64,000 nucleotides of DNA from Hirsutella rhossiliensis (lineage: Eukaryota > Ascomycota > Sordariomycetes > Hypocreales > Ophiocordycipitaceae). The stretch is taken from positions 124,001 through 188,000 of the forward strand of contig NW_025408670.1 of assembly GCF_020360975.1 (NCBI RefSeq), read 5' to 3'. The position numbers were made by a program, and so were the translations under genes. Below, one piece after another: positions 1-12,276 of the stretch (positions are counted from its first letter, which is position 1; the number at the start of each line of letters is the position of its first letter). The notes beneath the pieces are model-generated. The model had not been told where the DNA came from. It did not search any database and saw only the letters and a list, made by a program, of their open reading frames with translations.

Positions 1-195
1 GTTCTAATAGTAATAATAAAAGCTAACGGTCTTACGAAGCCCCTACTAAAGTAAAAGCTAGCTATCTTTTTATAGTAAATTAGGCTAGAAGACGTTCGAG
101 AGAAGCTATCCTTAGAAGCCCGCTTTAAGAGTCTACGAGAGGAGCTAATAGTACGTAGGAGGAAGGAGACGTCTATAGCTAAAGAGAGGAATTAA
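1..195 (+). pseudogene. C-terminus of copia RNase H (C3c), RIP-degraded
   Basis: Reading from base 1, the frame gives the closing motif of copia RNase H (an Ala-Asn-Gly-Leu-Thr-Lys-Pro-Leu block around codons 8-15), followed by a charged tail of about 50 residues with repeated Arg/Glu/Lys, ending at TAA 193-195. In-frame TAA/TAG codons stand where Gln is expected, the usual RIP outcome. The family motif in related copia elements is ADxLTKxL. The true stop is uncertain because Gln codons have become stops. The same block is seen in copies a and b. Confidence 0.75.
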
Positions 196-472
196 GACTT
201 ATCTTAGAGGAGGGCCCCTAGCTTAATTAGAACTTATTCTTCTTAAAGGCCCCTTTTAATAGATTTATCCTTAGAGAAGCCCCCCTTTCTTATAGGACTT
301 AATATCCTCTTTAAGGCCCCTTTTTCTTTAAGTAGGTCTAAAAGAGCCTAGGGCTAAAACCTAGATTTCTTAAGTAGGGGATAAGTATAAACTAAGACCT
401 CCTCTATACGCTTACCGGCCTAGGTATTTAGCTTTACCCTTTTTATAAGGGTAGGCTATAGCTAAGGGGGTA

Positions 473-949
473 TATCGCGAAGCGTGGCCTAATTTTATAG
501 TTCTCGGAGATATCCCTTAGTACGAGGGACCTAGGAAGCTAAAAAATAGGTTTTAAGGAAGGAGCTAAAAGGAGGTATAAAGAGGAGGGTAGGGGTAAGA
601 GGGGAAGTAGAAGTAGCGATAGCTTCTTATAGAGGTAGCGAGAGATAAGACGGATATGCCGGTAACGGCTAGAAAGGAGGGGAAAAACCGGTAAAAAGAT
701 CGGTAGTCGAAAGGATATTAATAGCTTCTTTAAGTAGGATCTTCTTTATTAATTAAGATACTAAATAAGCATAAAGAAGGGCGTTAGATAGAGGAAAGAA
801 GGATAATTAAGGTAATATAATAATTACTCCCCTACTATAATTACTACCCTTATAAGATTTAAATATCTCTGCCCTACTTATCCGACCCCTTACTTTTACT
901 TTTACCTTTATATATTTTATATATACTTTTTATATTTCTCTTTATAAGA
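473..949 (+). repeat. 3' LTR of C3c (477 bp)
   Basis: The LTR begins TATCGCGAAG directly after a G-rich purine tract and ends CTTTATAAGA. The copy at 41181-41663 still ends CTTCGCGAGA, which pairs with the start as a terminal inverted repeat. The change CGCG to TATA at the end is what RIP-type transitions would give. Matching LTRs lie at 21151-21625, 26864-27339 and 41181-41663. Confidence 0.88.
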
Positions 950-3296
950 AACTAACGTTAAGTATAATAATATATTTATTATTATTAATAGATTAATAAA
1001 GTATAGATACTTTTTCCTATATAAAAAAGTAAGTAATATAAAAGAGCTAGTATATATATTCCTATAAATAATTATTAGTAATTATAAATAACTAAATAAG
1101 ATTATCTTTAATAAAGAAAGTATATTTATAGCTAAATTTTAGTAAGCCTTTATAGTATAACTAAGGACGAAATATAAGCTTAGTATAGCTTATTACCTAT
1201 AAATAGATAGATAAATAAAACTACTTAATTAAACGCTTAAATAATATTTACGATACTATATTAGTTATAAATAAAACGATAAAGTTAAATAGCTATTAAT
1301 AGTATAACTAGCTTATAATAGCTTAGTTATAGAAATAACTAAGCTCTTACTAGTATATACTAATTATAGATATAACCTAGAAGTATTTAAGGTTACTTAA
1401 TAAAGACTATAAGTAAAATAAGTAATATTATAAGTATATTAGCTATAATAATTATATAAAGAAATATAATAAGAACTTTAATTTATTAAAGAACGAATAT
1501 TTACTTACTATAATCGGAAAAGATTATAAGGACTAATCCTTTAAGATAGGGATATAGTTTACCTTATATAATAAAATATTAAAATAAAATAACTAAGTAA
1601 TAAATTAGATTTTAAGAAACTTTCGCTACTAATAATAATATAGATATACCTAATAGTTTATATCTTATTATTAGAACTAGTACTATATAACGCTAAACTA
1701 TAGAAATAAATTAAAGTTAATAACGATTTAAAATATAAAGTAAAATAAATATTAAATATAAGAAAATAAGGTTAGTAATAAGAATACCTTATTAAGTAAA
1801 AGGGATATAAACTAAAGGAAAATACCTAAGAACTACTTAAGTACCTTAACCTACTATAGTTCTTATAGGAAGGTATAAGTAATAAGCGTAGAATCGGGTA
1901 ATCGATAACGTAAGCGGAAAGATCGGTCGAAGGAGTATAGGGTAGGATTTCGTCCGGAGTTTATAATAAGTATATAAGGGGCTAAATAATATATTAAAAG
2001 AATAGCGTTATAAAGGATACTTATAAACTTACTTATTCTATTTACTACTCCTAGGGAAATCCTTTGTCTTTTATAAACTATTGCTCGCCTACTAGTAGAC
2101 TAATTAGTTAGCTTTCTAGTATATTCTATAGTACTTAAAAAGCTCTATCTATAGTATATCTTCCTAACTTAGTAGGTGGTCTAATTATAGCGTGATTGTT
2201 AACGTAAGACTATAGGTTCTAGCGTAAGTAGTAGATTTAACTAGAATGTTCTATGCCCTACCTATTCTCGTATCGCGGATATCTTCGGAACCGCTAGGCC
2301 AAAATAGGCAATAGGGTATCCGTTCTGCTCGTAATTAACCTATGCATTTTATGTATATTTTTATTTATAAGGATAGGCTTTTCCTAACCCGCATTTCCTA
2401 GAGGAAGGTATAGATGTCTAGTAGAGGTCTTTATCTTTTAAGGGTTATTCCCTTAGACTATATTATAGAGCCTCTTTTTACTAACTTATTCTATAAAGCC
2501 TCCCTATGCCTATTATTTCTTTATAATAGTAAAATAGGAATATAAGGGTATATTCTTATAGTTCTTTACTTTAATAATTTTAGTAGAAGGTTTATAAGGG
2601 ATTAAAGGACTAAGATCTATAAACTCCTTATTAATACTAAATAAGGACTAATTAGCCTTATTAAGAACGCTTAATAATTATAAGTTATTTACTACCTAAT
2701 ACTTATATATATCGAGCGTAAGTAAAATACTATCCTTAGTATTTACTTCTTAGATACTATAATAAAATAACTTAGAACTCTTTTCTTTTATATAATTTTA
2801 AATCTTTTAGATATAAGCTAAATAATTAACGGCGATAAATATTTATAACTAAAGGTTTATAAGCTAAACCTAAAGCTTTAATAAAGCTTTCTTAGCTTCC
2901 TCCTTTTTAGAATATAGCTTATACTACTCTATTAATAATTTAGTTACTAAAAGAAATATATTAGCTACTATATATAGAAAGAATTAAAAGATACCTATAA
3001 AAAGAGGCTATTAAAATACTATTATAATAAAGATAACTACTAGTAATATAATTATTATAGCGTAAAGAATTTTCGGCTATTTAATAATTTATCTTCTTTA
3101 CCTTAAAGTATTAAGTATATAGTATATTAATAGGATTTCTACTTAAGTTAATATATTTAGTAAGAGTAGCGCGCTTAGAGGCTTTTAAAGAACGAATTTT
3201 TAATATATAACTAAATATACTATTAGTAGTATATCTTAAAAGGATAAAAGGAACGATATACTTACGTTCGACGTAATAAGGGTATATTTATATATA
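950..3296 (+). other. Unassigned RIPed sequence upstream of recognisable G2 copy 2
   Basis: Apart from the solo LTR inside it, this 2.3-kb stretch has no counterpart elsewhere in the window. It occupies the place where G2 copy 1 has its gag-like region (4667-6221) but I see no similarity to it. Replacing RIP stops by Gln gives long plausible frames on the plus strand, but no motif I recognise. It may be a divergent gag of copy 2, or sequence joined to copy 2 by recombination at about 3297. I see no further gene in it. Confidence 0.4.
1864..2560 (-). repeat. Solo LTR of copia family C1 (697 bp)
   Basis: This is the reverse complement of the C1 LTRs at 45764-46460 and 51380-52076 and is exactly as long (697 bp). 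It is flanked by a perfect 5-bp target duplication GTTCT (1859-1863 and 2561-2565). Only the LTR is left, as expected after LTR-LTR recombination of a full element. It is more RIPed than the two 5'/3' LTRs of the complete C1, but its central part still keeps several TG/CA dinucleotides. Confidence 0.93.
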
Positions 3297-4282
3297 TTAG
3301 TAATAAAGGCTACTTTTAAGTTATAAATAAGGAGGTAGTATAAATACTATCGGACTTTACTACCTATCTAATTAATATATATAGTTTTAGGTTAATACTT
3401 TTAACTAGCTAAGGAGATACCTTTATTATAGTAAAAAAGGTTACTACCTTAATAAATATAAGGTATACTCTTAGAACTATAAGATTAGATTTATAATATA
3501 TAAAGTAATAAATAGGACTCTTTACCATAAAAGAAAAGATAATAAAAGCGTAATTCCCTTAGTACTTATTAATAGGTTCTCTTAAATAAGTATATATATT
3601 TAAAGGCTTATTATATACTAGGTAGATATATAGCTAGACTCCTTTATATTACCGCTTATAAAATAGGTTAAAGCTATAGTTATACTATCTTACTTAAATT
3701 AAGCTATTAGTAAAAAAGAGTTTAGTTCCTTAAACTAATTTTAGAGATATAAAAGCCTATATAAATAGAAGCTAAGGAATCTAAAAGTAAATAATATAAA
3801 AAAAGAAGTAAGAACGATATTAGTTATTATAATTATAGATAATATATAATAAGGCGATATATATAATTAGATAATCTATATAACTATAATAAGGATTAAT
3901 ACTTATAAGGGAAAAAGATAAAAAGTAAAAGAAGATATAAAGGAAATCGAGATAATAAAAATAGTAAAAACTAGCTTAAAGATTATTCCTATATACTATA
4001 AATATAAAGTAGATTTAAATAAGAAGTTTAATAGACTTATAGATAAAATCGTTAGAGAAATTATATATAAAAGAATCCTAATCCTTTTAAATTACTTAAT
4101 TAACTTTATTCCTTAACTAAGCGAGAGACTTAGTATAAGATATATAGATATAGCTTAAGGTATAGAAAATACTAAATTCTAGACCCTAGAGAAGGTAGAG
4201 AGTAATATAAGACCTTATATAAAGAATACTAAGTTAAACTAATTAAGCTTACCTACCTTACTTATAAAGAATTAGATTATAA
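3297..4282 (+). pseudogene. G2 copy 2, gag/pol junction fragment
   Basis: This piece is collinear with 6222-7313 of copy 1, starting at a shared 'aggctact' block and running to the insertion point of G2 copy 1. Relative to copy 1 it lacks about 100 bp (equivalent to roughly 7150-7260). The coding direction is plus. The product is the part of the G2 polyprotein between the gag-like core and the protease; no domain is visible. It is directly interrupted at the GTAC target site (4283-4286), and the reading continues at 16862 in the same copy. Confidence 0.6.
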
Positions 4283-4286
4283 GTAC

Positions 4287-4666
4287 TTTAATAGGTAAGA
4301 TTATACCCTTATAGATATTAGCCTATTAAGGGGGGGGATAAGACCCTTAGTACTCCCCTTTTAACTTACTTCTAAGTATACTTAAAGGCGTTATAAAGAC
4401 CTTAATTATCTAATTAAGTATCTTCCTTAATTATAGTTATTTTAAATTTTTATTTTTCCTCTTTAAAGTAAAGGCCGCTAGTTACGCGACTTTAATAGAG
4501 ATAAAGAGGTATAAAGTAAAGAAATCTCTAAGACTTATATCTATAACCTAAGGCCCTTAGAGCTATATATAAGACCGATAATTAAATAATTATATAGTTA
4601 ATTACTCTATTAATCCTTAGCTATATACTATACGTGCTTTAGGTATATACCCTTATCCCTATTAAA
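4287..4666 (+). repeat. 5' LTR of G2 copy 1 (380 bp)
   Basis: It starts TTTAATAG and ends CTATTAAA, which form an 8-bp inverted repeat; these are not the usual TG...CA ends, nor their RIPed form TA...TA. It contains a run of eight G at about 4331-4338. The matching 3' LTR is 16478-16857; that of copy 2 is 32689-33061. Confidence 0.85.
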
Positions 4667-4779
4667 ACTAGTCTCTAGGGCGTAAACTCGTTATTTTATT
4701 TTATTTATATAGTAACGAGTAGCTTTATAAAGCTAAGAATACTTAAAGTATAACGGTACTATTTAGAAAAAATAAAATC

Positions 4780-6221
4780 TAGGGATTTAATAATTAAAGT
4801 AGTAACTACCTTAATAGCTAAAGTTAAGGACCTAATAAAGCGATAGACTTACTAGGAAATAAATAATTAGATAATACCTTCGCTAGTAGTAAAGGAAAAG
4901 TAATAAGCTAATACTAAAAAACCCTAAGCTCTTATTATCGGCCCTATAACCCCTAATACTAGCGACTTAGTTAAAAAACTATAATCCTTATATAATACTT
5001 TAAAAGATATAAATAATAACGATAGCGTAATCTAAACTATTTTAGAACCCTACTAAGACTTCTTACTTATATATATACTAATAATACTAATATAAGTACT
5101 AATAAGGGATACCTTAATAACCTTAACCTTAGCTCTCCTCTACGCGGTAGCTTATAGAGAACGCCTACCTCCCGCTAATAAATAAGAAAGTAAGTAATAA
5201 GATAGTTATAATAAGATATCTTTTAACTCCGAAAACTCTAACTTTAAATTTCGTAACCTTATAATCTACGGGCATACTATATCTAGAAACGCTAGCCGTT
5301 AAGAGGGATTATCTAATCCTACTACTATCGATATAAAGAAAATTAAGGTAGATATTAATAAGATTACTAATAGACTTAGAGATATACTCGCTAAAAGCTA
5401 AGATAACCTTATAAAAAGACTTTACTAACTATAACTCTTACCTATTAGTAAATTTAATAGTAAAAACATAACTAAATTCCTTAAGAAGTTTAAATAAGAG
5501 ATATACGTTAATTATATCTATAATAAGGATAAAATAAACTAGCTCGAAGTCTATATCTCCTTTATATAAGCCCTTACTATTAAAATTCTTATAAACGGAC
5601 TTACCTAAAAAGAAGTAAAGAAGAGACTCCTTTAATACTACTATATATATAATATTAAATAACTAGAAACTACTAACGACCGCTTAGACTATTATAATAC
5701 TAAAAAGCCTAAGACTATTATAGAAGTTATAAAATAGCTTAGTCTCTACTTATACTTATAGCGTAAAGTATAACTTAATAGCTAAGAAGAATCTATAGTT
5801 TAGTTATACTTTATTTACTATATAATACCGAAAGAGCTTATTATTAATATTATAAAGAGAAATAAGAAGATATTTAAAGTTATCTTAAAACTCTTATATA
5901 AAAGCCTTATCTATATAATTAATAACTACTTAGTACCTCGCTAAGATATTAAGCAACGAGATATAATATCTAAAGTCTATAATTAAAAGCTTAAGAACCT
6001 AAAGAAAGACTAGCTTTTTAGGGAAATTAATAAAGTAATAAAGGAAGCTAAATTTAACGAGGGTAAAGAAAAACTTCCTAAAGAGTTAAAAAAAATAGAT
6101 AAGAAACCTAGATAGCCTATAAAGGAGATCTTAGACCTAATAAAAGCCTTTAAAGATATAAAGATTAACCTTACTCGCTAGTAAGAGTAGATATTTAACT
6201 AGCTTAATAGGGAATAAAGAC
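4780..6221 (+). pseudogene. Gag-like region of G2 copy 1
   Basis: After a short leader, this region encodes a Gag-like protein. A block at about 5449-5490 reads Phe-Asn-Ser-Lys-Asn-Ile-Thr-Lys-Phe-Leu-Lys-Lys-Phe, similar to the 'FxGxNVxxFLxxF' start of the capsid domain common in fungal gypsy elements. Downstream is a Lys/Glu-rich helix-like part (about 5,980-6,150). Stops are TAA/TAG at expected Gln positions. Gag would form the particle that packages the RNA. No zinc knuckle is visible, but RIP turns TGY (Cys) into TAY (Tyr), so one could be hidden. Copy 2 lacks a recognisable equivalent. Confidence 0.6.
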
Positions 6222-7600
6222 GTATTAGTAGTAGAGGCTACTCTTTAAGTTATAAATAAGGAGGTAGCGTAAATACTATCGGATTTTACTACCTATTTAA
6301 TTAATATATATAGTTTTAGGTTAATACTTTTAACTAGCCTAGGAGATACTTCTATTATAATAAAGAAGGATACTACCTTAATAAGTATAAGGTATACTCT
6401 TAGGACTATAAGATCGGATTTATAATATATAAAGTAGTAAATAGGACTCTTTACCTTAAAAGAAAAGATAATAAAAGCGTAATTCCCTTAGTACTTACTA
6501 ATAGGTTTTCTTAAATAAGTATATATATTTAAAGGCTTATTATATACTAGGTAGATATATAGCTAGACTCCTTTATATTACTACTTATAAAATAGGTTAA
6601 AGCTATAGTTATACTATCTTACTTAAATTAAGCTACTAGTAAAAAAGAATCTAGTTTCCTAGACTAGTTTTAAAGATATAGAAGCTTATATAAGTAAAAG
6701 CTAAGGAATCTAAAAGTAAGCGATATAAGAAAAGAAGTAAGAAGGATATTAGTTATTATAATTATAGATAATATATAATAAAGCAATATATATAATTAGA
6801 TAATCTATATAACTATAATAAGGATTAATACTTATAAAGGGAAAAGATAAAGAGTTAAAGAGGATATAAAGGAAATCGCAATAATAAGAATAGTAAAAAC
6901 TAGCTTAAAGATTATCCTTATATACTATAGATATAAAGTAGATCTAAATAAGAAGTTTAATAGACTTATAGATAAAATCGTTAGAGAAATTATATATAAA
7001 AGAATCTTAATCCCTTTAAATTACTTAATTAACTTTATTTCTTAACTAAGTAAGAGACTTAGTATAAGATATATAGATATAGCCTAAGGTATAGAAAACA
7101 CTAAATTCTAGACCTTAGAGAAAGTAAAGAGTAATATAAGACCTTATAAAACTATAATAATAGTTATAAAAGTAGCTAAAGATAATATAGAAAGTAGTTT
7201 ACTCCTTCTTAAATATCTATAAGGAAAACTTATAGTAGCTTTAGTATAAGTTAAAGAATAAGATAAAGAATACTAAGTCGAACTAATTAAGCTTACTTAC
7301 CTTACTTATAAAGAATCGGATTATAAGTGCCTCGAAGTTTAATAAGTACTAAAGGAAGTTAGGTTTATAACTAATATAATTAGCGTAACGTAACTAGCTT
7401 AAGGACTATCTAATTAATAAACTCTAGAAGTAATAAGACTAAAGAAAGATAAATTTATTATATAAGAAGTAGTACTCTTAATAAGATACTAAGAAATAAC
7501 TTTAGAGGACCTTATAGCAATTCCTATAATATATATAAATATAGTCTTTATACCTTTCCGCTTACTTAAGTATATATAAGACCTACCTTATATTTAAGTA
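6222..7600 (+). pseudogene. G2 copy 1, region between Gag and protease
   Basis: This continues the coding direction of the Gag-like region towards the protease. It is present twice in the window (copy 2 at 3297-4282 and 16862-17140). I see no certain domain; the composition is rich in Lys, Ile and Gln (as RIP stops). It probably holds the C-terminal part of Gag or the protease leader. Frames cannot be joined with confidence. Confidence 0.5.
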
Positions 7601-10600
7601 TAGCTTAGTAGCTAGAAAGCTAAAGTTCTAAGCGCCTTAATTAATACTAGGTCTAAAGGAAACCTTATTATTAAAAGGTATATAAACGTATATAAGCTTA
7701 AAATCCTACTAATAAGAGTATTAATAACGGCGTATACTAGGTCCCCTATAGATATAGTTAGGGAGGTAGAGACTAATCTCTATCTAGGCACGGCCTAGAT
7801 ACTAATCTATCTTTATATTACGCTAGATAGAGTCTTAGTCCCCTTTATTCTTAGTATACTATTTATTAGAGCCGCGCGTATATTATTTAATTATTCCTTA
7901 AGGAATAGCGATATATAAGTTAAATATTAAATTAGTACTATTTAGGTAGTTATACTAGTAGTAAGAGCTATTAAATAAGAGCTTTTAGATAAGGTCGATA
8001 TAGTAAAATCCTTTTAGACTATAACCTTAATAGTTAATAAAGATATATATAAAAGACTAAAGCTTAAGGAGACTATATAGGAAATAGCTACCTAGCTCCT
8101 AAGAAATATTTTTTAAGCTTTAGTAATAAAAGTTAAAGAAGATAACCTAGGAGCTACCTAATAATTATAAAGAGAACCCCTTACGGATACCTTAATAGCC
8201 GAGATTCTCTTACTAGGAGGTAAGATCCTTAGTTATAAAGGGGGCGCTAACTAAGTCCTTAACCTAGCCTATACTAGCGTAAACGAGCCCTTAATAGTAT
8301 TAGTATAATAGTTATTAATTATAAACGAAGGAGATAAAGCGATTCTAGCTATTAGATCTAAGATAGTAAAAGAGATTATTAAAGTTATAGTTATAAAAGC
8401 TATAGGAGAATTTAAGAAAAATATTATTAGAGCTAGAAAGAAGTTTAGAAAGATCTAGAAGGTTAAAGTTAAGATAGGGAGGAAACGACCTATTAGATTA
8501 TATAATCTAAGAGTTAATACTCTCTTTAAAAGAAAAGTAAATAAGATTAACCTTATTAACGATACTCTATTAAATAGCTTAATATTAAAAGGGGACCCTA
8601 ACTAAAAGAAAACTAAATAAAATACCGTTAAAGATAAAATATAGCTTAGACCCTACTTAGAATACTTAATAGGAAAATTCTTAAGTATATAGAAAGGAAA
8701 GCGGCTAATATAAGAAAGACTTAAAGTAATTTACGAATAATTTAAGGGCTTTCTTATAAAAGTAGAAATCTAGATCTTTAATAGTATTCTATTTAATAAG
8801 GAAGCAGCGTTATCCTAGGACTTTATAAAAAGAGGTAAAGTAGACTTAGTTATAGCCCCCTTATAGGTTATTAGGATAATAAAATATAAGGCGTAGTAAG
8901 TAGCCTTAATCCTAATCTTAAAAGCGATAGAGTAAAAAGTTATCGATATCCTTAAAATTAAACTAGAAATAAGAGTCCTTAAAGAAAGGTATAGGCCCTA
9001 TAAGAACCCTTTTTTTCTAGTAGTAAAGAAAGATAGAAAACTACGCTTAATTAATTCCGCTATATATATAAATACCGTTATAATAAGAGATATAAACCTA
9101 TAGCTAAATATAAATAAGTTTAGCGACTACTTCTTAATATATAAGATCCTTTCCCTCCTAGACCTTTTTTTAGGCTATAATTAAATCCCTTTTAATATTA
9201 AAAGCTATAACTTAATAATATTTACGAGACCTATTAGCCTCTTATATATATATATACTCCCTTAAGGGGCTACGAACTTAGTTAGCTAATTTATAAGGAT
9301 AATATAAAGAATCCTATAAGACCTTATACTAAATATCTATAGGAATTTCCTCGATAATATAGGTATTAAGGGGCCTAATATAATATATAATAATAAAGAG
9401 GTAGCGCTAAGAGTAAGGAGATTTATCTTTAAATACCTTATTAACCTTTATAAAGTCTTAGTTAACGTCGAACTCTTTAGTTATACGATTATAAGGGCTA
9501 AATCGAAATTCTACTAGTAAGTAACTAAAGTTATTAGTTATATCTATAAAATAAATAAAAGGTGCCCCGTAAAAGCTAAAGTTATTAAAATTAAGGAATA
9601 GATAAGATACCTTAATATAATATATATTAGAGCTTTCCTTAGTATTATAGGATACTATTAAATCTAAATTAAATAGTTCGCTATCTTAGTAAAACCCCTT
9701 ATAGACCTTTTTAAGAAAGAAGTTTATTAGGAATAAGGAGATAAATAAGTAAAAGCGATAGCTACCTTTAAGGAAGCTATTACTAATCTAGTCTTTTTAG
9801 TATCCCTCGACGTTAGCCTAGGAAGAGGAGATATTATTCTAATATATAATACTAGTTTACTTAGCTAGGGGGTAGTCTTAATATAAATCGTCGATAGAAA
9901 GAGGCGCCTTATAAGGTTTAAAAGTAAAACGTAGTTACTAGTAGAAACTAAATATAATATAATAAAGAGGGAGTATAGGGCTATATTAAGTACGCTTAGG
10001 AGACTAAGAATATACCTATATAGCGTATATTTTATCCTAGAAACTAATATATAGGTCTTAGTCGATTAACTAAAAGGTGCCCTTAAAAACGTCCTTAGAG
10101 CTATAGTAACTCGCTAGATAAGCTATATTTTCCTCTTTAACTTTACTATATAATAAGTTAAAGGTAAGAAGAATAGTATAGCTAATAGACTCTTAAGAAA
10201 GCCTAAAGGACCTTTTAACGTATTAGATAAAGAAATAAAAAGCGATATTAAAGAATTTATAGACTTTTACTTAAATATAGTATAAGGGACTAAGCTATAA
10301 GGGGAATACTTAAAAGAATCGAGGATAATTATAGACTTCTTTTAAATATTAAAACAGCTAGAAGGCCTTTCTAAATAAGACTATAGGAAGCTATATTTAA
10401 AGAGTCTAAATTTCTACGTTAAAGATTAAAAGCTTTAGCGACTCCCTAGGAAGAAAGAAAAGGGACCTATACTAGTTATAGATAACCTAAAAGAACAGAA
10501 AAGGATTATCGTAAGGTACTATATATAAATAGGATATAAAGGATAATAAGTTATATATACGTTTATAAAGAATAGTTATTAGTAAGCTAGCCTTTAAAAT

Positions 10601-11640
10601 AATATTTATAGCGTAATCTCTTCCTATAAAGAATACTAATACTTTACGACTAAGAGACCCTAGGAAGTTATAACCGCGACCGCGCTTAGCTACCCTATAA
10701 GTAAGATTTACTTCGATAGCTAGTATATACTATTTAATTATAGGTATTTATACCTTATAAAAGTATAAGATAACCTTACTAAATAAGTAAAAGTAACCCT
10801 AGTTAAGGAAATTACTATAGGAGCTATAACTAAATTTATACTCTTTATTATTTATAGGTATAGCGTAATACTATATACTATAATCGATAAAGGGCCCGAA
10901 ATAAAGAAAGACTTTAAGTATATCTTAAAGGATATAAGCGTTAAAGTTATTTAAACTTTAGTATATAATTTAAAGGCGAACGTAGTAGTAAAATAAAGGT
11001 ATTAAAGGTTAATAATAGTACTTATAAAAATAGTAAAGAAAAAGGGTAAGTAGATTAAATACCTTAACTAAGTAATCCTTATAGACCGAATAGTAGTTAA
11101 AGAGTCTTATAGAATATTAGCTTTCTACCTACTATATAAATAGGAACTAGTACTACTTCTTAAGGTAGAATACTTAACTTAGCGACTAATCGACTAAGAT
11201 AAAGTAAAGATAAGAAAAGAATTATTTAAAGTATAAGTATAAGTTTTAAAAAAGAAAGAAAAAGATATAAAAGAAGCTAAGAAAAGAGTAATAAGATATC
11301 GGAATTAATTAATAAAAAGGATAGATAAAGCTAATAAGTATATAATAAGGAAAGAAAGCTTATAACCTAAAGACCTTATCTTACTATTTAACGTAAGATA
11401 ATTAAATAATTTAAGGAGGTAAGCTAAGTATTAAATATAGTAGAACGGTCCCTTTTAAGTAGTATTGCGCTTAGAGTAGTCTAGGGCGTATAAGATTAAA
11501 ACTCTAGATAGAATTATACTTAATAAGATAATCCTAAGAGAGTATTTAAAGAAGTTTAAAAAGGATAAAAAAGGTTAATAGTGCTTTACTAAGGACGACT
11601 AGTTACTCTAAGATAAGATTACTCTCGATAAGAGGAGGAA
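7600..11640 (+). pseudogene. Pol polyprotein of G2 copy 1 (PR-RT-RH-IN)
   Basis: The order of domains identifies Ty3/gypsy. The aspartic protease core is at 7631-7663 (Ala-Leu-Ile-Asn-Thr-Arg-Ser-Lys-Gly; the catalytic Asp is read as Asn). Reverse transcriptase runs about 8,940-9,480, with its catalytic box at 9346-9360 reading Phe-Leu-Asp-Asn-Ile, followed by Gly-Ile-Lys-Gly-Pro. RNase H is around 9,800-10,050. Integrase runs about 10,500-11,200, with an Asp-Lys-Gly-Pro-Glu block at 10,888-10,902 and a Tyr-Asn-Leu-Lys-Ala-Asn block near 10,965. The C-terminal chain-like region runs to ~11,640. Missense changes at catalytic positions and many TAA/TAG stops make it non-functional. Copy 2 carries different lesions: at 17170-17180 it keeps the protease Asp but has lost the next two family residues. 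Confidence 0.82.
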
Positions 11641-12276
11641 GGAAGAAATAATAGATAAAGTAGATAATTTACTACTCCTATTAAGTAAAGAAGCCTTAGA
11701 TTAAATAGTACTACGGTCGTAATAACTCCTTAACGAACCTTAGAAAGATTAAAGCTAGGAAGAGGAAGAAAAGTAATTATAGATACCTAAGAAAGGCCTA
11801 AGGTATACGATTAAGGTTTAGCTATTATAACTTAGTAAAGTAAAAAAGGATCTTTATATAGGAGCCTTAAAAATACTAATTTAATAAGAAAAGGAGGAGG
11901 TAAAAAGGAGCTAAAGAGGAAAAGGTAGTAAAAATAAAAATCTATAACTATCGTAAGAAGTATACTAGAACCTAACTAGTAACTAAGGTACTATCTAACT
12001 ATTTAATCGAAGGATAACTATAGTAGCCGAGATATTTATAAGCGCCTTACCTACTACCTTACCGTTTTAAATTTTCTACTTAAAGCTCCTTAAGTAAATA
12101 AAGATAATATTTCCTACCCTTCCTTAATAATAACCTACCCTTTACTACCTTAAAGAAGATAAATAAAGATATAATTAAATAATAAAGTAAGAAAACGAAT
12201 ATTCTTACTACTTACCTCCCTTAAAAATAAGATTTTTTACTTTATAAATAGGGACGTCTATTCTTTATTATAAAAG

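Larger units (their letters stand above)
1..949 (+). mobile_element. 3' end of a Ty1/copia element, family C3 (copy c)
   Basis: This is the 3' end of a copia retrotransposon whose body lies left of the window: the last ~65 codons of pol, an untranslated stretch, a purine tract (aaggggg, about 464-470) and the complete 3' LTR. It is collinear with 26411-27339 (copy a) and 40717-41663 (copy b). The sequence after the LTR (aacta, 950-954) would be the right target duplication, but its partner is outside. The element appears to sit inside G2 copy 2. Heavily RIPed. Confidence 0.85.
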
